A stretch of 64,000 bases of DNA from CAVSIS01 sp963814875 (GCA_963814875.1 CAWFFJ010000022.1:413976-477975); one strand, 5' to 3'. Shown: positions 25,761 through 36,551, numbered from the stretch's first letter. The notes: generated by a model from the sequence alone, not told the origin. A program made the numbers and translations.

Positions 25761-26422
25761 CCGAGAGCATCGTTCCCGAGGTCCTGCGGCGCGCGGTCGA
25801 GGCCGAGATGCGGCCGGTCAAGCCGCTGCCGCCCGTCTGGCTCCGGACGCTGGGCGTGGTTGCGGTTGCCGCACTCGCCGTCGCTGCGGCTCTGGCCACC
25901 TACTCCCTGCGCTACGACCTCGACGCGATCCCAGAGTGGCTGAGCTGGGGATGCTCCGCACTCCAGTTCATCATCGGCACCCTTCTGGTCGGTCTCGCGC
26001 TGCGCGAGGCGGTTCCCGGACGCGCCGTCCCGACCGGCGCCGCCGCCGCCGCGCTCGGCCTCGGTTTCACCTTCCAGTTGATTGTCGGTGTCGTCACCTG
26101 GCTGGCGAGCCCGGGTGCGCCGTTCAGCTGGAGTGGATTCTCCGGCGGCGTCGTGTGCATGCGGAACGAGGTCACATTCGCGCTGCCCGCCCTCATCGTG
26201 ACACTGTGGTTGGTCGTCCGGGCGCTGCCGTTGCGTCCCTCGATGGCCGGGGCCTTCGGTGGCGCCGGCACCGGCCTCGTCGCCGACGCGATCAACCACC
26301 TCATCTGCCCGATGACCGACCTCCGCCACGTCGTCGTCTGGCACACCGGTGCCGTCGCCGTGCTGGCCCTCGTCGGGTGGCTCGCTGGCGCCTTGTGGGA
26401 GCGTGTACGGCGGCCCGCCTGA
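25757..26422 (+). CDS. NrsF (DUF1109) family anti-sigma membrane protein
   Basis: This 221-residue protein has six predicted transmembrane helices and the DUF1109 signature in the last third: HLICPMTDLRHVVVWHTG, where a Cys-Pro and spaced His residues recur. NrsF proteins hold ECF sigma factors at the inner membrane and release them on stress. The GTG start overlaps the sigma-factor stop, a spacing typical of co-translated sigma/anti-sigma pairs. A long inverted repeat (26470-26553) follows 47 bases after the stop and may terminate the operon. Confidence 0.9.
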   Translation: MTESIVPEVLRRAVEAEMRPVKPLPPVWLRTLGVVAVAALAVAAALATYSLRYDLDAIPEWLSWGCSALQFIIGTLLVGLALREAVPGRAVPTGAAAAALGLGFTFQLIVGVVTWLASPGAPFSWSGFSGGVVCMRNEVTFALPALIVTLWLVVRALPLRPSMAGAFGGAGTGLVADAINHLICPMTDLRHVVVWHTGAVAVLALVGWLAGALWERVRRPA

Positions 26423-26469
26423 GCCGCCGCGCCGGAATTGTCTCTGCTTGCAGCGCGGACCTCATGTTC

Positions 26470-26553
26470 CAAGGAACCTGTTGGGCAGAGGCCCCCAAAC
26501 ACGTTCCCACTCACCAACCACCCTCCCCGGGCCTGTGCCCGACAGGTTCCTTG
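26470..26553. repeat. Long inverted repeat after the sigma/NrsF operon
   Basis: Arms at 26470-26494 and 26529-26553 are complementary at 23 of 25 positions (core CAAGGAACCTGT...ACAGGTTCCTTG) around a 34-base loop. It can fold into a strong hairpin and could end the sigma/NrsF transcript, but has no U-tract. Related single arms lie at 17186-17208 and 45775-45797, so it belongs to a dispersed family rather than being a unique terminator. Confidence 0.65.
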
Positions 26554-26617
26554 ACAAGCCCGGCGGTGCCGTTCAGAGTGGCCAGCGAGGTGCCGCGTCA
26601 CCATCGCCGGAGGAACC

Positions 26618-27139
26618 ATGACACTCGAGATCGACTTCGCCAGCCTTTCCCTCAAGGACGCCCTCGACCTCGCGATCCTCGTCGAGGACGAAGCCATGGA
26701 GCGCTACAACGAGTTCACCCAACAGATGCTGACCCATCACACCGAGGACTCCGCCCACTTCTTCCGCTTCATGGCCGCCAACGAGAAGAAGCACGGCGAC
26801 GAGCTCCGGAAGCGCCGGCACAAGCTGTTCGGCGACGCGCCGTGTGGCGTCGACCGCTCGCTGCTGTTCGACGTCGAGGCCCCGCCCTATAATCGTGCGC
26901 GCGCCTTCATGTCCGTGTACGCGGCTCTACGCGTAGCGCTCGACGCCGAGGTGAAGGCCTGGACCTTCTTCGACAGAGCCCTTCCGACTATCAAGGACCC
27001 CGATGTCAAGGCCCTCTTCTCCGAGCTTCGAGAGGAGGAGGTCGAGCACCAGGACCTGGTCAATGGTGAGATGGCCAAGCTGCCTCCCGAGAAGGACTTC
27101 GACCCGGACGACTTCGTCGATCCACCGGTCGCCCAGTAG
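26618..27139 (+). CDS. Ferritin-like/rubrerythrin-type diiron protein
   Basis: This 173-residue four-helix protein has the diiron ligands of the ferritin-like superfamily: EDEAMERY and ANEKKHGDE in the first pair of helices, DAEVKAWTFFDRA and EEEVEHQDLV in the second. Rubrerythrins use such sites to reduce peroxide or store iron; this one lacks the rubredoxin Cys4 domain, so an electron donor would be needed. The C-terminal tail is acidic (DFDPDDFVD). ATG 26618 follows GGAGG. It precedes hemH by 60 bases, giving an iron/oxidative-stress flavour to this stretch. Confidence 0.88.
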   Translation: MTLEIDFASLSLKDALDLAILVEDEAMERYNEFTQQMLTHHTEDSAHFFRFMAANEKKHGDELRKRRHKLFGDAPCGVDRSLLFDVEAPPYNRARAFMSVYAALRVALDAEVKAWTFFDRALPTIKDPDVKALFSELREEEVEHQDLVNGEMAKLPPEKDFDPDDFVDPPVAQ

Positions 27140-27199
27140 TGAACCCTCCGCGGCCCTTCCGGGGTGTGCAGTACGGCGTTGTGCGAGAAGGAGTCTCGG

Positions 27200-28210
27200 A
27201 TGCGGTACTGGCCCGGCCCCGGAGCTGACGCCCGGATCGGTATCCTCCTCGCCAATCTCGGCACCCCGGACGCCCCATCGCCGGCGGCCCTGCGCCGCTA
27301 CCTGCGGGAGTTCCTCGGAGATCCCCGCGTTGTCGAGGTGCCTCGGGCGCTCTGGTGGCTGATCCTCAACCTGGCTATCCTCCCTGCACGGCCTCGGCGC
27401 TCGGCGCGCCTGTACCGCAGCGTGTGGACCAACGAGGGCTCTCCGCTGTTGGCCACCACCCGACGCCAGGCGATAGCGCTGGCTGAGCGGCTCACCCTGC
27501 GCAACGGTGCGAAGGTCGTGGTCGAGCCCGCCATGCGGTACGGACAGCCATCGATCTCAGCGGGCCTGCGCCGGCTCGCCGAGCAGGGGTGCGGCCGGGT
27601 GCTGGTGCTGCCGGCCTACCCCCAGTACGCCGCCGCGACCACCGGCTCCACCTTCGACGCCGTCGCCGCGGAGCTCTCCCAGTGGCGCAACCTGCCTGAG
27701 CTGCGCATGGTCCGCTCCTACCACGACCATCCGGGCTACATCGCGGCTCTGGTGGCCACGGTCCGGGAAGCGTGGGCGGAGGGGAGCCGCCCCACCAAGC
27801 TGATTCTCTCGTTTCACGGCATCCCGCAGCGATACGCCGACGCCGGCGACCCCTACCCCATCGAGTGCTCGCGAACCGCCCGGCTGTTGACCGACGGGCT
27901 CGGACTGCCCCGGCGGGACTGGGCGTTGACCTTCCAGTCGCGGTTCGGCCGCGAGCGCTGGCTGACGCCGTACAACGACAGGACCCTCGAGGCGCTCGGC
28001 CGCAAGGGCTTCGACGGGATCGACGTCGTGTGCCCAGGCTTCTCCGCCGACTGTCTTGAGACCCTCGAGGAGATCGCGGTGACCAATCGCAAGATCTTCG
28101 AGCACGCCGGCGGGACCGGCTACCGGTACATCCCGGCCCTCAACGCCCGCCCCGACCACATCGCCGCGCTCGCCGACATCGTCAGCTCCCATCTCGCTGG
28201 TTGGACATAG
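27200..28210 (+). CDS. hemH: Ferrochelatase
   Basis: This 336-residue enzyme inserts ferrous iron into protoporphyrin IX, the last step of protoporphyrin-dependent heme synthesis. Conserved blocks are ANLGTPDAPS near the start, SFHGIPQRYADAGDPY with the catalytic His, LTFQSRFGRERWLTPY, and CPGFSADCLETLEEI. ATG 27200 follows AAGGAG six bases upstream. The neighbour upstream encodes a ferritin-like protein. Downstream, within four bases of the stop, begins inverted-repeat element copy B, so this is probably the end of the transcription unit. Confidence 0.96.
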   Translation: MRYWPGPGADARIGILLANLGTPDAPSPAALRRYLREFLGDPRVVEVPRALWWLILNLAILPARPRRSARLYRSVWTNEGSPLLATTRRQAIALAERLTLRNGAKVVVEPAMRYGQPSISAGLRRLAEQGCGRVLVLPAYPQYAAATTGSTFDAVAAELSQWRNLPELRMVRSYHDHPGYIAALVATVREAWAEGSRPTKLILSFHGIPQRYADAGDPYPIECSRTARLLTDGLGLPRRDWALTFQSRFGRERWLTPYNDRTLEALGRKGFDGIDVVCPGFSADCLETLEEIAVTNRKIFEHAGGTGYRYIPALNARPDHIAALADIVSSHLAGWT

Positions 28211-28213
28211 AAA

Positions 28214-28452
28214 ACCACAGAGGCACAGAGAGGGACACAGAGCCCCCGGCCACCCACGATGCTACGGATCGGGCTCGGGACCTCGCGGCGGCGACCGGGA
28301 TCCCGATCCCGCCCCCGCTGCCCGCTGCCTGCCGCCCGTCCCCCGGATTCGGGCGCCCGATGCCTGTGGCTCACAGCCGTCAGCACCGGCTCTCAGGTCC
28401 GCCCGGTACCGCTCCTGGGTTGCGGGCAGCGCCCGCCCTGAGCCTCTGTGGT
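28214..28452. mobile_element. Inverted-repeat-bounded element (copy B), no ORF
   Basis: The left end ACCACAGAGGCACAG (28214-28228) and the right end, read from 28452 on the other strand as ACCACAGAGGCTCAG, match at 14 of 15 bases. The right ~130 bases (28323-28452) are closely similar to the right end of copy A (956-1088). This 239-base copy has no coding sequence, so it looks like a deletion derivative of copy A. It lies between hemH and the TIGR01777 epimerase gene, and 28453-28512 contains only the latter's leader. Confidence 0.65.
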
Positions 28453-28512
28453 ATTCCCCCTCCGGGCATGACGTGGCGTTCGGTTGTGTTGCAGGTCAAA
28501 ACGGAGGCGGAG

Positions 28513-29412
28513 ATGAGGATCGTCGTCTCGGGTGCGAGCGGCATGATCGGAACCCTGTTGGTGCGCCGACTCGTGAACGAGGGTCACGAGGTGAAACGCT
28601 TGGTTCGGGGACGCAGCACCGTTGCCGGCGACGAGCTGGCCTGGGACCCCGGAGCTGGTGAGCTCGATCCCGAACACCTCGTCGGGGTCGACGCGGTCGT
28701 CAACCTGAATGGCCGCAACATCGGCGCTGGACGGTGGACCGAGCGCACCAAGCATGAGCTGTGGTCCAGCCGGACCGAGCCCACCCGAGTGCTCGCCGAC
28801 GCCATCAGGAGTGCTGACCCGCCACCGCGGGTGCTGGTCAACGCCTCCGCAACGGGCTACTACGGCGACCGCGGCGACGAGATCCTCGACGACACGGCCG
28901 ATCGCGGCTCGGGGTTTCTCGCCGACCTCTGCGCCGCATGGGAGACCGAGGCCGAGGAGGCTCGCACGGAGCGTACCCGGGTGGTCTGCCTCCGTCTCGG
29001 TATGGTGGTGTCCTCGAATGGAGGCGCGCTGGACCGCATGCTGCTCCCGTTCAAGCTCGGGCTCGGTGGTCCGATCGGATCGGGCCGCCAGTGGTGGCCG
29101 TGGGTGGGGATCGCAGACGCGGTTGCCGCCTTTCACTTCGCGGCCGAGAACGACGCGCTCGAGGGCGGGGTCAACGTGGTCGCCCCCCAGCCCACTCGGT
29201 GCCGGGACTTCACCTCCGCCCTCGGCCGCGCTCTCCACCGCCCGGCGGCCCTGCCAGCTCCTGCATTCGCCGTCCGGCTCGCCCTCGGGGAAATGGCCGA
29301 TGCCCTCCTGCTCGCCAGCACCCGCGCCGTGCCGTCGGCGCTCGAGGCTGCAGGTTTCGAGTTTGCGGCCCCTCGCATTGAGGGTGCGCTGCAGGACTCG
29401 CTCCGCCGGTAG
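28513..29412 (+). CDS. TIGR01777 family sugar-nucleotide-epimerase-like protein
   Basis: This 299-residue extended SDR protein (SDR39U1/YfcH type) has the Rossmann motif SGASGMIG, NLNGRNIGAGRW, the characteristic SATGYYGDRGDE, LRLGMVVSSNGGALDRM, and the C-terminal substrate-domain block PAPAFAVRLALGEMADALL. The family is widespread, from bacteria to plant chloroplasts (where it affects division), and its substrate is unknown. ATG 28513 has GGAGG six bases upstream; the frame extends 5' into repeat element B, which is not coding for this family. It is probably monocistronic. Confidence 0.92.
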   Translation: MRIVVSGASGMIGTLLVRRLVNEGHEVKRLVRGRSTVAGDELAWDPGAGELDPEHLVGVDAVVNLNGRNIGAGRWTERTKHELWSSRTEPTRVLADAIRSADPPPRVLVNASATGYYGDRGDEILDDTADRGSGFLADLCAAWETEAEEARTERTRVVCLRLGMVVSSNGGALDRMLLPFKLGLGGPIGSGRQWWPWVGIADAVAAFHFAAENDALEGGVNVVAPQPTRCRDFTSALGRALHRPAALPAPAFAVRLALGEMADALLLASTRAVPSALEAAGFEFAAPRIEGALQDSLRR

Positions 29413-29598
29413 CTGCACCACCCGAGGCGGGCTGCCAAACGCGCGTTGCGCGATCCCCTCGCCTTTGTTCGCTCGGCGCGTACCGCAACCCGCTCAGCAG
29501 CGGCCGCCAAGACAAGGCATGAGAGTTTAGAAAGTCAAGCGCATGTCAATGTAAACTACTGCAAATCCGTAGCTTTCCAAACTTGCAGGGCGTAGACT

Positions 29599-30195
29599 GT
29601 GAGCGTGCATTCCTGCCCCATTCCCATGGACGGGGGCGGTTCTCTGAACGCGCCCCCGGCTCTCCCGGAGGCTCCCTCTCCGGAGGGCATGGCACATGCC
29701 ATCGGTCGAGGGACGCGCAGTAGACTTCGGCTCTTGAGACCCCAAATGTGCGCCGGCTTCACTCTGACAGAGGTCCTGGTGGTCGTGGCCATTATTGCGA
29801 CTCTGAGCGCGATCATGCTGCCGAACATGCTCAAAGCGCTGGTTGAAACCCAGCAGGACAAAGCCGTTGATGACATCCGGAACATCGAACGCATGGTCCT
29901 CTCGTTCCAGCTCGACACCGGAAACCTGCCTGACAGCCTCGACCAGCTCGGCGTGAAGGTGCCAATCGACCCCTGGGGCAACCCCTACCAGTATCTCCGC
30001 ATCGCGGGAGCCGGCAACCATGGCAGGGGCCATTGGAGAAAGGACCGGTTCTTGGTCCCGCTGAACTCCGACTTCGACCTGTACAGCATGGGTCCAGATG
30101 GTCGTTCCGCGCCGCCACTGACGTCCGAGTTGAGCCGTGACGACATCGTTCGAGCCGCCGACGGCACGTTTGTCGGCCTGGCATCGGAGTACTGA
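29599..30195 (+). CDS. Type II secretion/type IV pilus-like pseudopilin (GspG type)
   Basis: The prepilin signature CAG^FTLTEVLVVVAIIATLSAIMLPN is intact, with Glu5 after the cleavage site, then a globular domain with IPIDPWGNPYQYL-like IDPWGNPYQYL and a DLYSMGPDG loop, as in GspG calcium-binding major pseudopilins. No other secretion genes are nearby. The start is uncertain: GTG 29599 has AGGG eight bases upstream but gives a ~52-residue leader; ATG 29689 gives a more normal ~22-residue leader but GGAGGG is only one base away. The stop is two bases before the histidine kinase start, so the two are co-expressed. Confidence 0.85.
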   Translation: MSVHSCPIPMDGGGSLNAPPALPEAPSPEGMAHAIGRGTRSRLRLLRPQMCAGFTLTEVLVVVAIIATLSAIMLPNMLKALVETQQDKAVDDIRNIERMVLSFQLDTGNLPDSLDQLGVKVPIDPWGNPYQYLRIAGAGNHGRGHWRKDRFLVPLNSDFDLYSMGPDGRSAPPLTSELSRDDIVRAADGTFVGLASEY

Positions 30196-30197
30196 GC

Positions 30198-33100
30198 GTG
30201 GCCGATCGCGGTACGAGCAACGTGTTTCGCAGCCGGCTGGCACGCCGGGTCGTGCTCCTCTTCTTCGCCAGCGCGCTCGCGCCTGTCGCCCTGATCGGAG
30301 CTCTGTCGTTCCGCCAGGTGATCACCAACCTTCGCGAGCAGAACCACCGCCGCATTCACCAGCAGGCCAAGGCGACTGCGATGGGCATCGTGGAGCGCCT
30401 GCTCCTGCTCGAGGCCGACCTCGACCTCGCGGCAAGCCAGCTTCGGTTCGAACACTCGGCGGACGCGCCGCTCCCGCCAGGACTCACGGCCCAGCTTCAG
30501 AGCTACTTCGAGGGCGTCGCGCTGAGCGCGCAGGACGGCCACGTCGAGGCGATACTGACCGGCGAGATTGAAGCTCCGGCGCCGCTCACCGCCGCCGAGA
30601 TCGAGCACCTCGACGGCGACAACACCCTGATCCGGGTTCGCCCGAGCGATGGCCTGATGGCCAAGGTACTGCTCGCGCGGCGGGTCGAACCGTCCTCCGC
30701 CGACAAAGGTGTCGTCTGGGGCCTCGTCAAGGGGGAGTTTCTCTGGGGTGTTGGGCCGAAGAACCCGTTACCGCCCTCGGTGGAGCTGTGTGTGGTCGAC
30801 GAGGACGGCCGCATGCTCATCCGTTCGCTCGCGATACCCGAGGACTTCGCGCACACCCTCGCCGAGGCCGCAGGGCACTCGACCGACCGCCGCTTCGGTT
30901 GGAGCTCGGATGGACGGACTTTCCTCGCCGGCTACTGGCCCATCTCCATGCGCACGAACTACCAGACACCGGCCTGGACGGTCGTGATCAGCGAGGACCG
31001 CCGCCTCGCTCTGCAGCCGATAGCCGACTTCCAGGCGACCTTCCCGCTCGTGCTGCTGCTCTCGCTGTGGATCGTGCTGCTGATCAGCCTGATTCAGATA
31101 CGGCGCTCGCTCGGACCCTTGCAGGACCTCCGCGAGGCAACCTCGCGCATCGCCGACGGCGCCTTCGACACCCGTGTCGCGATCACCTCCGGGGACGAGT
31201 TCGAGGAGCTCGGCGACTCCCTCAACTGGATGGCCGGACGGCTCGGTACCCAGTTCCGGAGTCTCTCGGCCCACGCCACCGTCGGTGGTAGTGCACTGAC
31301 TGGTACGCCGATCGCCGAGCTGGCCCAAACCATCATTGACGTGGTGCTCGACGCGTACCCGTCGGCCACGGTCGGTCTCGCGGTCGTCGACGGGAGATCT
31401 CCTGACAGGGCGCTCTCATCGGTCGGGCGGCGCCTCGGAAAGGGCGCCGGCACCGGCACCTGCATCAGCGACGCGACCGTGGACATGACGGAGCTCCCGG
31501 ACATCGTCGAGCTACGTGCGGGGAACGCTGTTGTCAGATCCGGCTCCTCGGCGGCCGCGGCCGCCGTCGCTCCTTTTCTTGTCGGAGATACCTCCGCGCG
31601 TGTCGGGGCCGTCCACCTGATTCCCCTCGTCGCCGATCGAACCCTGCTCGGGACCTTGTTCCTTGCAGTGCACAAACCCGACGAGCTCTCTGCGGAGTGC
31701 CGGCAGTTCGGATCCGACCTGGCCGGACAGCTGGCGCTGGCTGTTCATGGGTCCAAGCTTCGAGACGCCCTCGAGGCCGAAAGGCGCAGGCTCAGCCGCC
31801 TGGTTGAGCACCTCCCCGACGGCATTCTGCTGATCGACAGCGAGCACCGGATCGTACTGGCCAACCTCGTGGCTCGCCGCCTTCTGCCTGTGCTGACCTC
31901 AGCCTCGGTCGGAGATCCGATCGAGCGGATCGGGGGCTACGGGATCGCTGATCTGACCCCCGCCGGGCCGGGTCCCCGTCAGGAGATCGCCGTCGATCAC
32001 CCGCAGCGGAGGGTCTTCACTGTGGTGACCGGCGACGTCGGGCCCTCCACAGACGCCCCGTCGACGGTCATCGTGGTGCGCGAGGTGACTCGTGAACGCG
32101 AGATCGAGGACCAGATGCAGCGCCAGGACCGTCTCGCCGCGGTCGGCCGCCTCGCGGCGGGTATCGCTCATGACTTCAACAACATTCTCCAAGGTATCAT
32201 GATGGCCGGCGAGGTCATTGCGAAGAGCGACACACTTCCGGATCCGCTGCGGCGCATGGCCCGCGACATCACACTAGAGGGTCACCGGGGTGCTCAGCTG
32301 ATTCGGCAAATCCTCGACTTCAGCCGAACATCGCCCTCAGTTCGCGAGTCGGTGGACCTCGGTGCCCTGGTCCGCGAGCTGACCCGGCTGCTGCGGCGTA
32401 CGATCCCGGAGAACATCACCATCACCGTCGAGATCGAGGAGGGGGATCACTACGTCCTGGCCGACGTCTCCAAGCTCCAGCAGGTGATAACCAATCTCGT
32501 CGTGAACGCCCGCGATGCAATGCCGGGCGGCGGTGGAATCGTGTTGAGACTGTCCAATATTGACACCGCGAACGAGCGATCGTCGCCGGTGCCCGATCTT
32601 CCTGCAGGCAGGTGGGTCCGGCTCGACGTCGTCGATATCGGTGTTGGGGTTCCCGAGCACGTTCGGCCGCACGTTTTCGAGCCGTTCTTCACCACCAAGC
32701 CCTCCGGCCAAGGAACCGGCCTCGGCCTCGCGCAGGTTTACGGGATCGTCGACGACCATGGCGGAGTGGTTCGCTTCACGAGCACCGAAGGTCTGGGCAC
32801 GACCTTTACCCTCGTCCTTCCACGCAGCGAGCATGGCGAACAACCCGCCCTTCCCGCGAACGAAGAGATCGTGCCCTCCGTCCACGGCCGAATCCTCGTC
32901 GTAGAGGACAACCTCGCTGTGCTTCGTGGTCTCGAGGAGGCTCTGTTGGCTTGCGGCTACGGCGTCACGACCGCCAGAAACGGCCGTGAGGCACTCGAGA
33001 CGTGGATCGCCGACCCTCGCAACGTCGACCTGGTGCTGACGGATGTGGTCATGCCCGAAATGGATGGCATCGAGCTGTGTCGCTCCCTGCGTGCCGAGCA

Positions 33101-33266
33101 GCCCGACCTTCCGATCGTGCTGATGAGCGGGTACACCCTCGGGCACGAAAGTGCTGAGCTCGAGACGCTCGGCGTCCAGGCCATTCTGGCGAAACCCTTC
33201 ACCTTCAATATTCTGAACGCCACGATCGCGAGGTTGCTTCAGAGCTCGGCCGAAGAACCGACCTAG
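30198..33266 (+). CDS. Hybrid sensor histidine kinase/response regulator
   Basis: This 1022-residue protein has an N-terminal transmembrane helix (about 17-38), a periplasmic sensor of ~230 residues, a second helix (about 277-297), a HAMP domain, a GAF-like region, a PAS-like region (about 530-630), HisKA with the phosphoacceptor His at about 658 in AGIAHDFNN, a HATPase_c domain (NLVVNARDAMPGG, GTGLGLAQVYGIV), and a C-terminal receiver with Asp at about 949 in TDVVMPEMDG. It lacks a DNA-binding output, so signal leaves by phosphorelay. It begins two bases after a pseudopilin gene, which may supply or sense an envelope signal. Its stop overlaps the convergent phnE stop. Confidence 0.94.
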   Translation: MADRGTSNVFRSRLARRVVLLFFASALAPVALIGALSFRQVITNLREQNHRRIHQQAKATAMGIVERLLLLEADLDLAASQLRFEHSADAPLPPGLTAQLQSYFEGVALSAQDGHVEAILTGEIEAPAPLTAAEIEHLDGDNTLIRVRPSDGLMAKVLLARRVEPSSADKGVVWGLVKGEFLWGVGPKNPLPPSVELCVVDEDGRMLIRSLAIPEDFAHTLAEAAGHSTDRRFGWSSDGRTFLAGYWPISMRTNYQTPAWTVVISEDRRLALQPIADFQATFPLVLLLSLWIVLLISLIQIRRSLGPLQDLREATSRIADGAFDTRVAITSGDEFEELGDSLNWMAGRLGTQFRSLSAHATVGGSALTGTPIAELAQTIIDVVLDAYPSATVGLAVVDGRSPDRALSSVGRRLGKGAGTGTCISDATVDMTELPDIVELRAGNAVVRSGSSAAAAAVAPFLVGDTSARVGAVHLIPLVADRTLLGTLFLAVHKPDELSAECRQFGSDLAGQLALAVHGSKLRDALEAERRRLSRLVEHLPDGILLIDSEHRIVLANLVARRLLPVLTSASVGDPIERIGGYGIADLTPAGPGPRQEIAVDHPQRRVFTVVTGDVGPSTDAPSTVIVVREVTREREIEDQMQRQDRLAAVGRLAAGIAHDFNNILQGIMMAGEVIAKSDTLPDPLRRMARDITLEGHRGAQLIRQILDFSRTSPSVRESVDLGALVRELTRLLRRTIPENITITVEIEEGDHYVLADVSKLQQVITNLVVNARDAMPGGGGIVLRLSNIDTANERSSPVPDLPAGRWVRLDVVDIGVGVPEHVRPHVFEPFFTTKPSGQGTGLGLAQVYGIVDDHGGVVRFTSTEGLGTTFTLVLPRSEHGEQPALPANEEIVPSVHGRILVVEDNLAVLRGLEEALLACGYGVTTARNGREALETWIADPRNVDLVLTDVVMPEMDGIELCRSLRAEQPDLPIVLMSGYTLGHESAELETLGVQAILAKPFTFNILNATIARLLQSSAEEPT

Positions 33267-34362
33267 ACTATTCTCTCCCGGATCCGCGCCGAGAGGATGT
33301 CCATCAGCCACACGGTGCCCGCGATGAGCAGCACCAGGGTCCCGACCTCGCCCCACTCGCCGAGGTCGACCCTCGGTTTGAGGATGTAGCCGATGCCGCC
33401 GCCGCCGACGAAACCGATGATCGTGGACATGCGCACGTTGATGTCCCAGCGGTAGATCGTGAACGAGAGAAAGGGCGGGATCACCTGCGGCACGACCCCG
33501 TAGCGCAGGATCTGGAGCGTTCCTGCGCCGGTGGCCGTGATGGCGTCCATCGGACCCGTGTCGATGCTCTCGATCTGCTCCGAGTAGAGCTTGGTCAGGG
33601 CCGCGACCGAGTGCACCCACAGCGCCAGCACGCCCGCGAACGGCCCGATCCCGACCCACGAGATGAAGATCAGCGCCCATACCAGCGGCTCGACCGCACG
33701 CACGAAGTTCATCAGGGTGCGCATCACCGTGTAGGCGATCCGGGCGGCTAAGGAACCTCGGGTCAGGTTGCGTGCCGAAGGGAAGGCCATGACGAAGGCG
33801 ATCGGAATTGCGAACGCAGTCGCCATGAAGGCCAGGAACACGGTCTGGACGAGCAGCACCAGCCCCTCGTGGAGGACGCTCGACGAGGGCTGGAGCAGCC
33901 CGCGGATGATGTCCGACGCCTTCGAGAACTTGGTCAGGAACGAGATCACGTCAAGCTCGGTCACCAGCCAACCGGTGAAGAACGTGAGCTCGATGAACAC
34001 CGCGACGAACCAGCCCGAGATGCGCTGGGTCCAGGGCCGGTCGCGCTCGGCCTCCGGCGCACCGCGGACGATGAGCCTCCCGGGCGAGGCGCCGATGGTG
34101 CGGTAGAACAGGTTCCACAGCGTCGCCAGCACCAGGCTGCCGGCCGCGGCCCACGCGTAGTGGAGCAGGTCGAGGATCTGCTCGGCGGTGAGGATCAGCC
34201 CGGTCGGCCCGCGGCGGCCAGAGAAGGCGAGCACGAGGAACTCGACCATCAGCCACGCGGTCGCGATCAGCACCGCGTCCACCGCCACCGTGTTGAGGCG
34301 GGCGATGTTCTTCGGCCATCCGATCAGCGGATGCTCGGTCTCGTTCCCGCGCGGCATCGCGA

Positions 34363-34366
<4 letters not shown>
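33263..34366 (-). CDS. phnE: Phosphonate/phosphate ABC transporter permease
   Basis: This ~367-residue permease has about seven hydrophobic helices. The C-terminal half is the binding-protein-dependent permease domain, with a coupling-loop region SIDTGPMDAITATGAGTLQILRYGVVP that matches PhnE proteins. The N-terminal ~130 residues are an added membrane region. GTG 34366 overlaps the phnC stop as GTGA; ATG 34357 is an alternative. It forms an operon with phnC and phnD upstream and ends 4 bases inside the convergent histidine kinase gene. Known substrates of the family are phosphonates, phosphite and phosphate. Confidence 0.9.
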
Positions 34367-35165
<799 letters not shown>

Positions 35166-35169
<4 letters not shown>

Positions 35170-36551
35170 GAACCGCCGCCCTTTCCCTCGCGCTGGTGGC
35201 GGAGCCGCTCCTCCGCCGCCTCCAAAAGCCGCGTCGCGCTCACCCCGGACTCCTTGAGAGCCGTCCGGAATCCGTCGAAGTCCCTGTCGCTGCACGGCTT
35301 GGCCGCGATCCCGGCGACCAGATCGTAGTACGCCGACTGACCGTTTGGGGTCGCCAGGAAGGTCTGCAGCGAGGCCTCGAACTGCTCCCACAGATGGCGT
35401 GGGAAGTCGCGGCGGACGCAGCACACATCGTTCGGGATCGGGTCGGTAAGCGCGATCACCCGGACCTGATCGAGGAACTTCCGCCGCTCCTCCTGGCTCT
35501 GCATGTTCTTCAGCAGCAGCATCCGCGCGTCGGCCACCAGGGTCCCGTCGCGTTGGCTGGTGGCCGAGGGCGGCGAGTAGAACGCCGATCCGCCCGCGAC
35601 CTTGCCGTCCCGCACCGCTTGCACGACATTCGGGTGACCGCCCGCGAAGTAGACGTGGCCGAGGGTGACACCGGCGCGGTTGAGCAGAATGCGGGGAAAG
35701 ATGTGGCCCGAGGTCGAGGTTTCGTCGGAGAACGCGAACGGCTGCCCGTTGAGGTCCTCGAGACGGCGGATGCCGGAGTCGGTGCGGGTCATGATGCAGC
35801 CGTAGTAGACGGTCGACTGCTCGTCGACGGGGTGCTCCGAGGTCTCGACGATCCGGGTCTCCTCGAGCGTGCCGGGACGGTCGTACTCGAGCTCCTTGCG
35901 CCCGTCCCCGACGAGGTCGTGTGGACCGGAGTAGACATAGCGGCTGACGGCGGCGTCGACGCCATCGCGACGCTCGACCAGGGTCCAGATCGCGGTCTTG
36001 TCATCGCTGACAGGGAACTCGACCCAGCCAGGTGCGAGCTCGTCGAGGCGGGCCACCATCGCGGCCCGCAACCGGCCACGGACGGTTTGGGGAAAGGCGA
36101 CCCGGCGGTCGACCAAATCCTCGAGGCGGTCGGGCTCGCCTGCGGCCGAACGGGTGACGACGATCGCGTAGCGCTCGACCGCGCGCACCACCTGCAGCCG
36201 CGCCTCGGCGCCGAAGCGGGCGTTGGCCACCACGTAGGCGAAGGCCGGGATCCAGGCCACGTCCGCCTGCCCCGCGCCGAGCGCCTGGATCACCGCGGCG
36301 TAGCTCGTCGGAACCTGGGAGCGCAGGGTCAAGCCGCTGTCCTGGCGGACGAAGCGCGCCAGCTCGTCGCCGCGGCGCACCAGCGTCCCTTGCTCGACGG
36401 AGGGGACGAACAGCATCTGGACCGCGCGTTGACCTCTCACCTGGAGAGTTGCGCGGCGGTGCAGCCCCCACAGAAAAGAGACCGCGAGGACGGCCACCAG
36501 GACCCACCCGAGGCGCGGCAGCCAGACGGTCCGCCAGCGTGTATCTGCCAT
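35166..36551 (-). CDS. phnD: Phosphate/phosphonate ABC transporter substrate-binding protein
   Basis: This 461-residue PhnD-family protein has an uncleaved-looking N-terminal helix (about 14-27) and so may be membrane-tethered in the periplasm. Two type II periplasmic lobes follow, with the phosphoryl-binding ETSTSGHIFPR motif in the second half and YYGCIMTRTDSGI. It is longer than typical PhnD (about 300-340). It is the first gene of phnD-phnC-phnE. No C-P lyase or phosphonatase gene is in the window, so phosphate or phosphite are equally possible substrates. ATG 36551 lies about 10 bases after GAGG. Confidence 0.88.
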
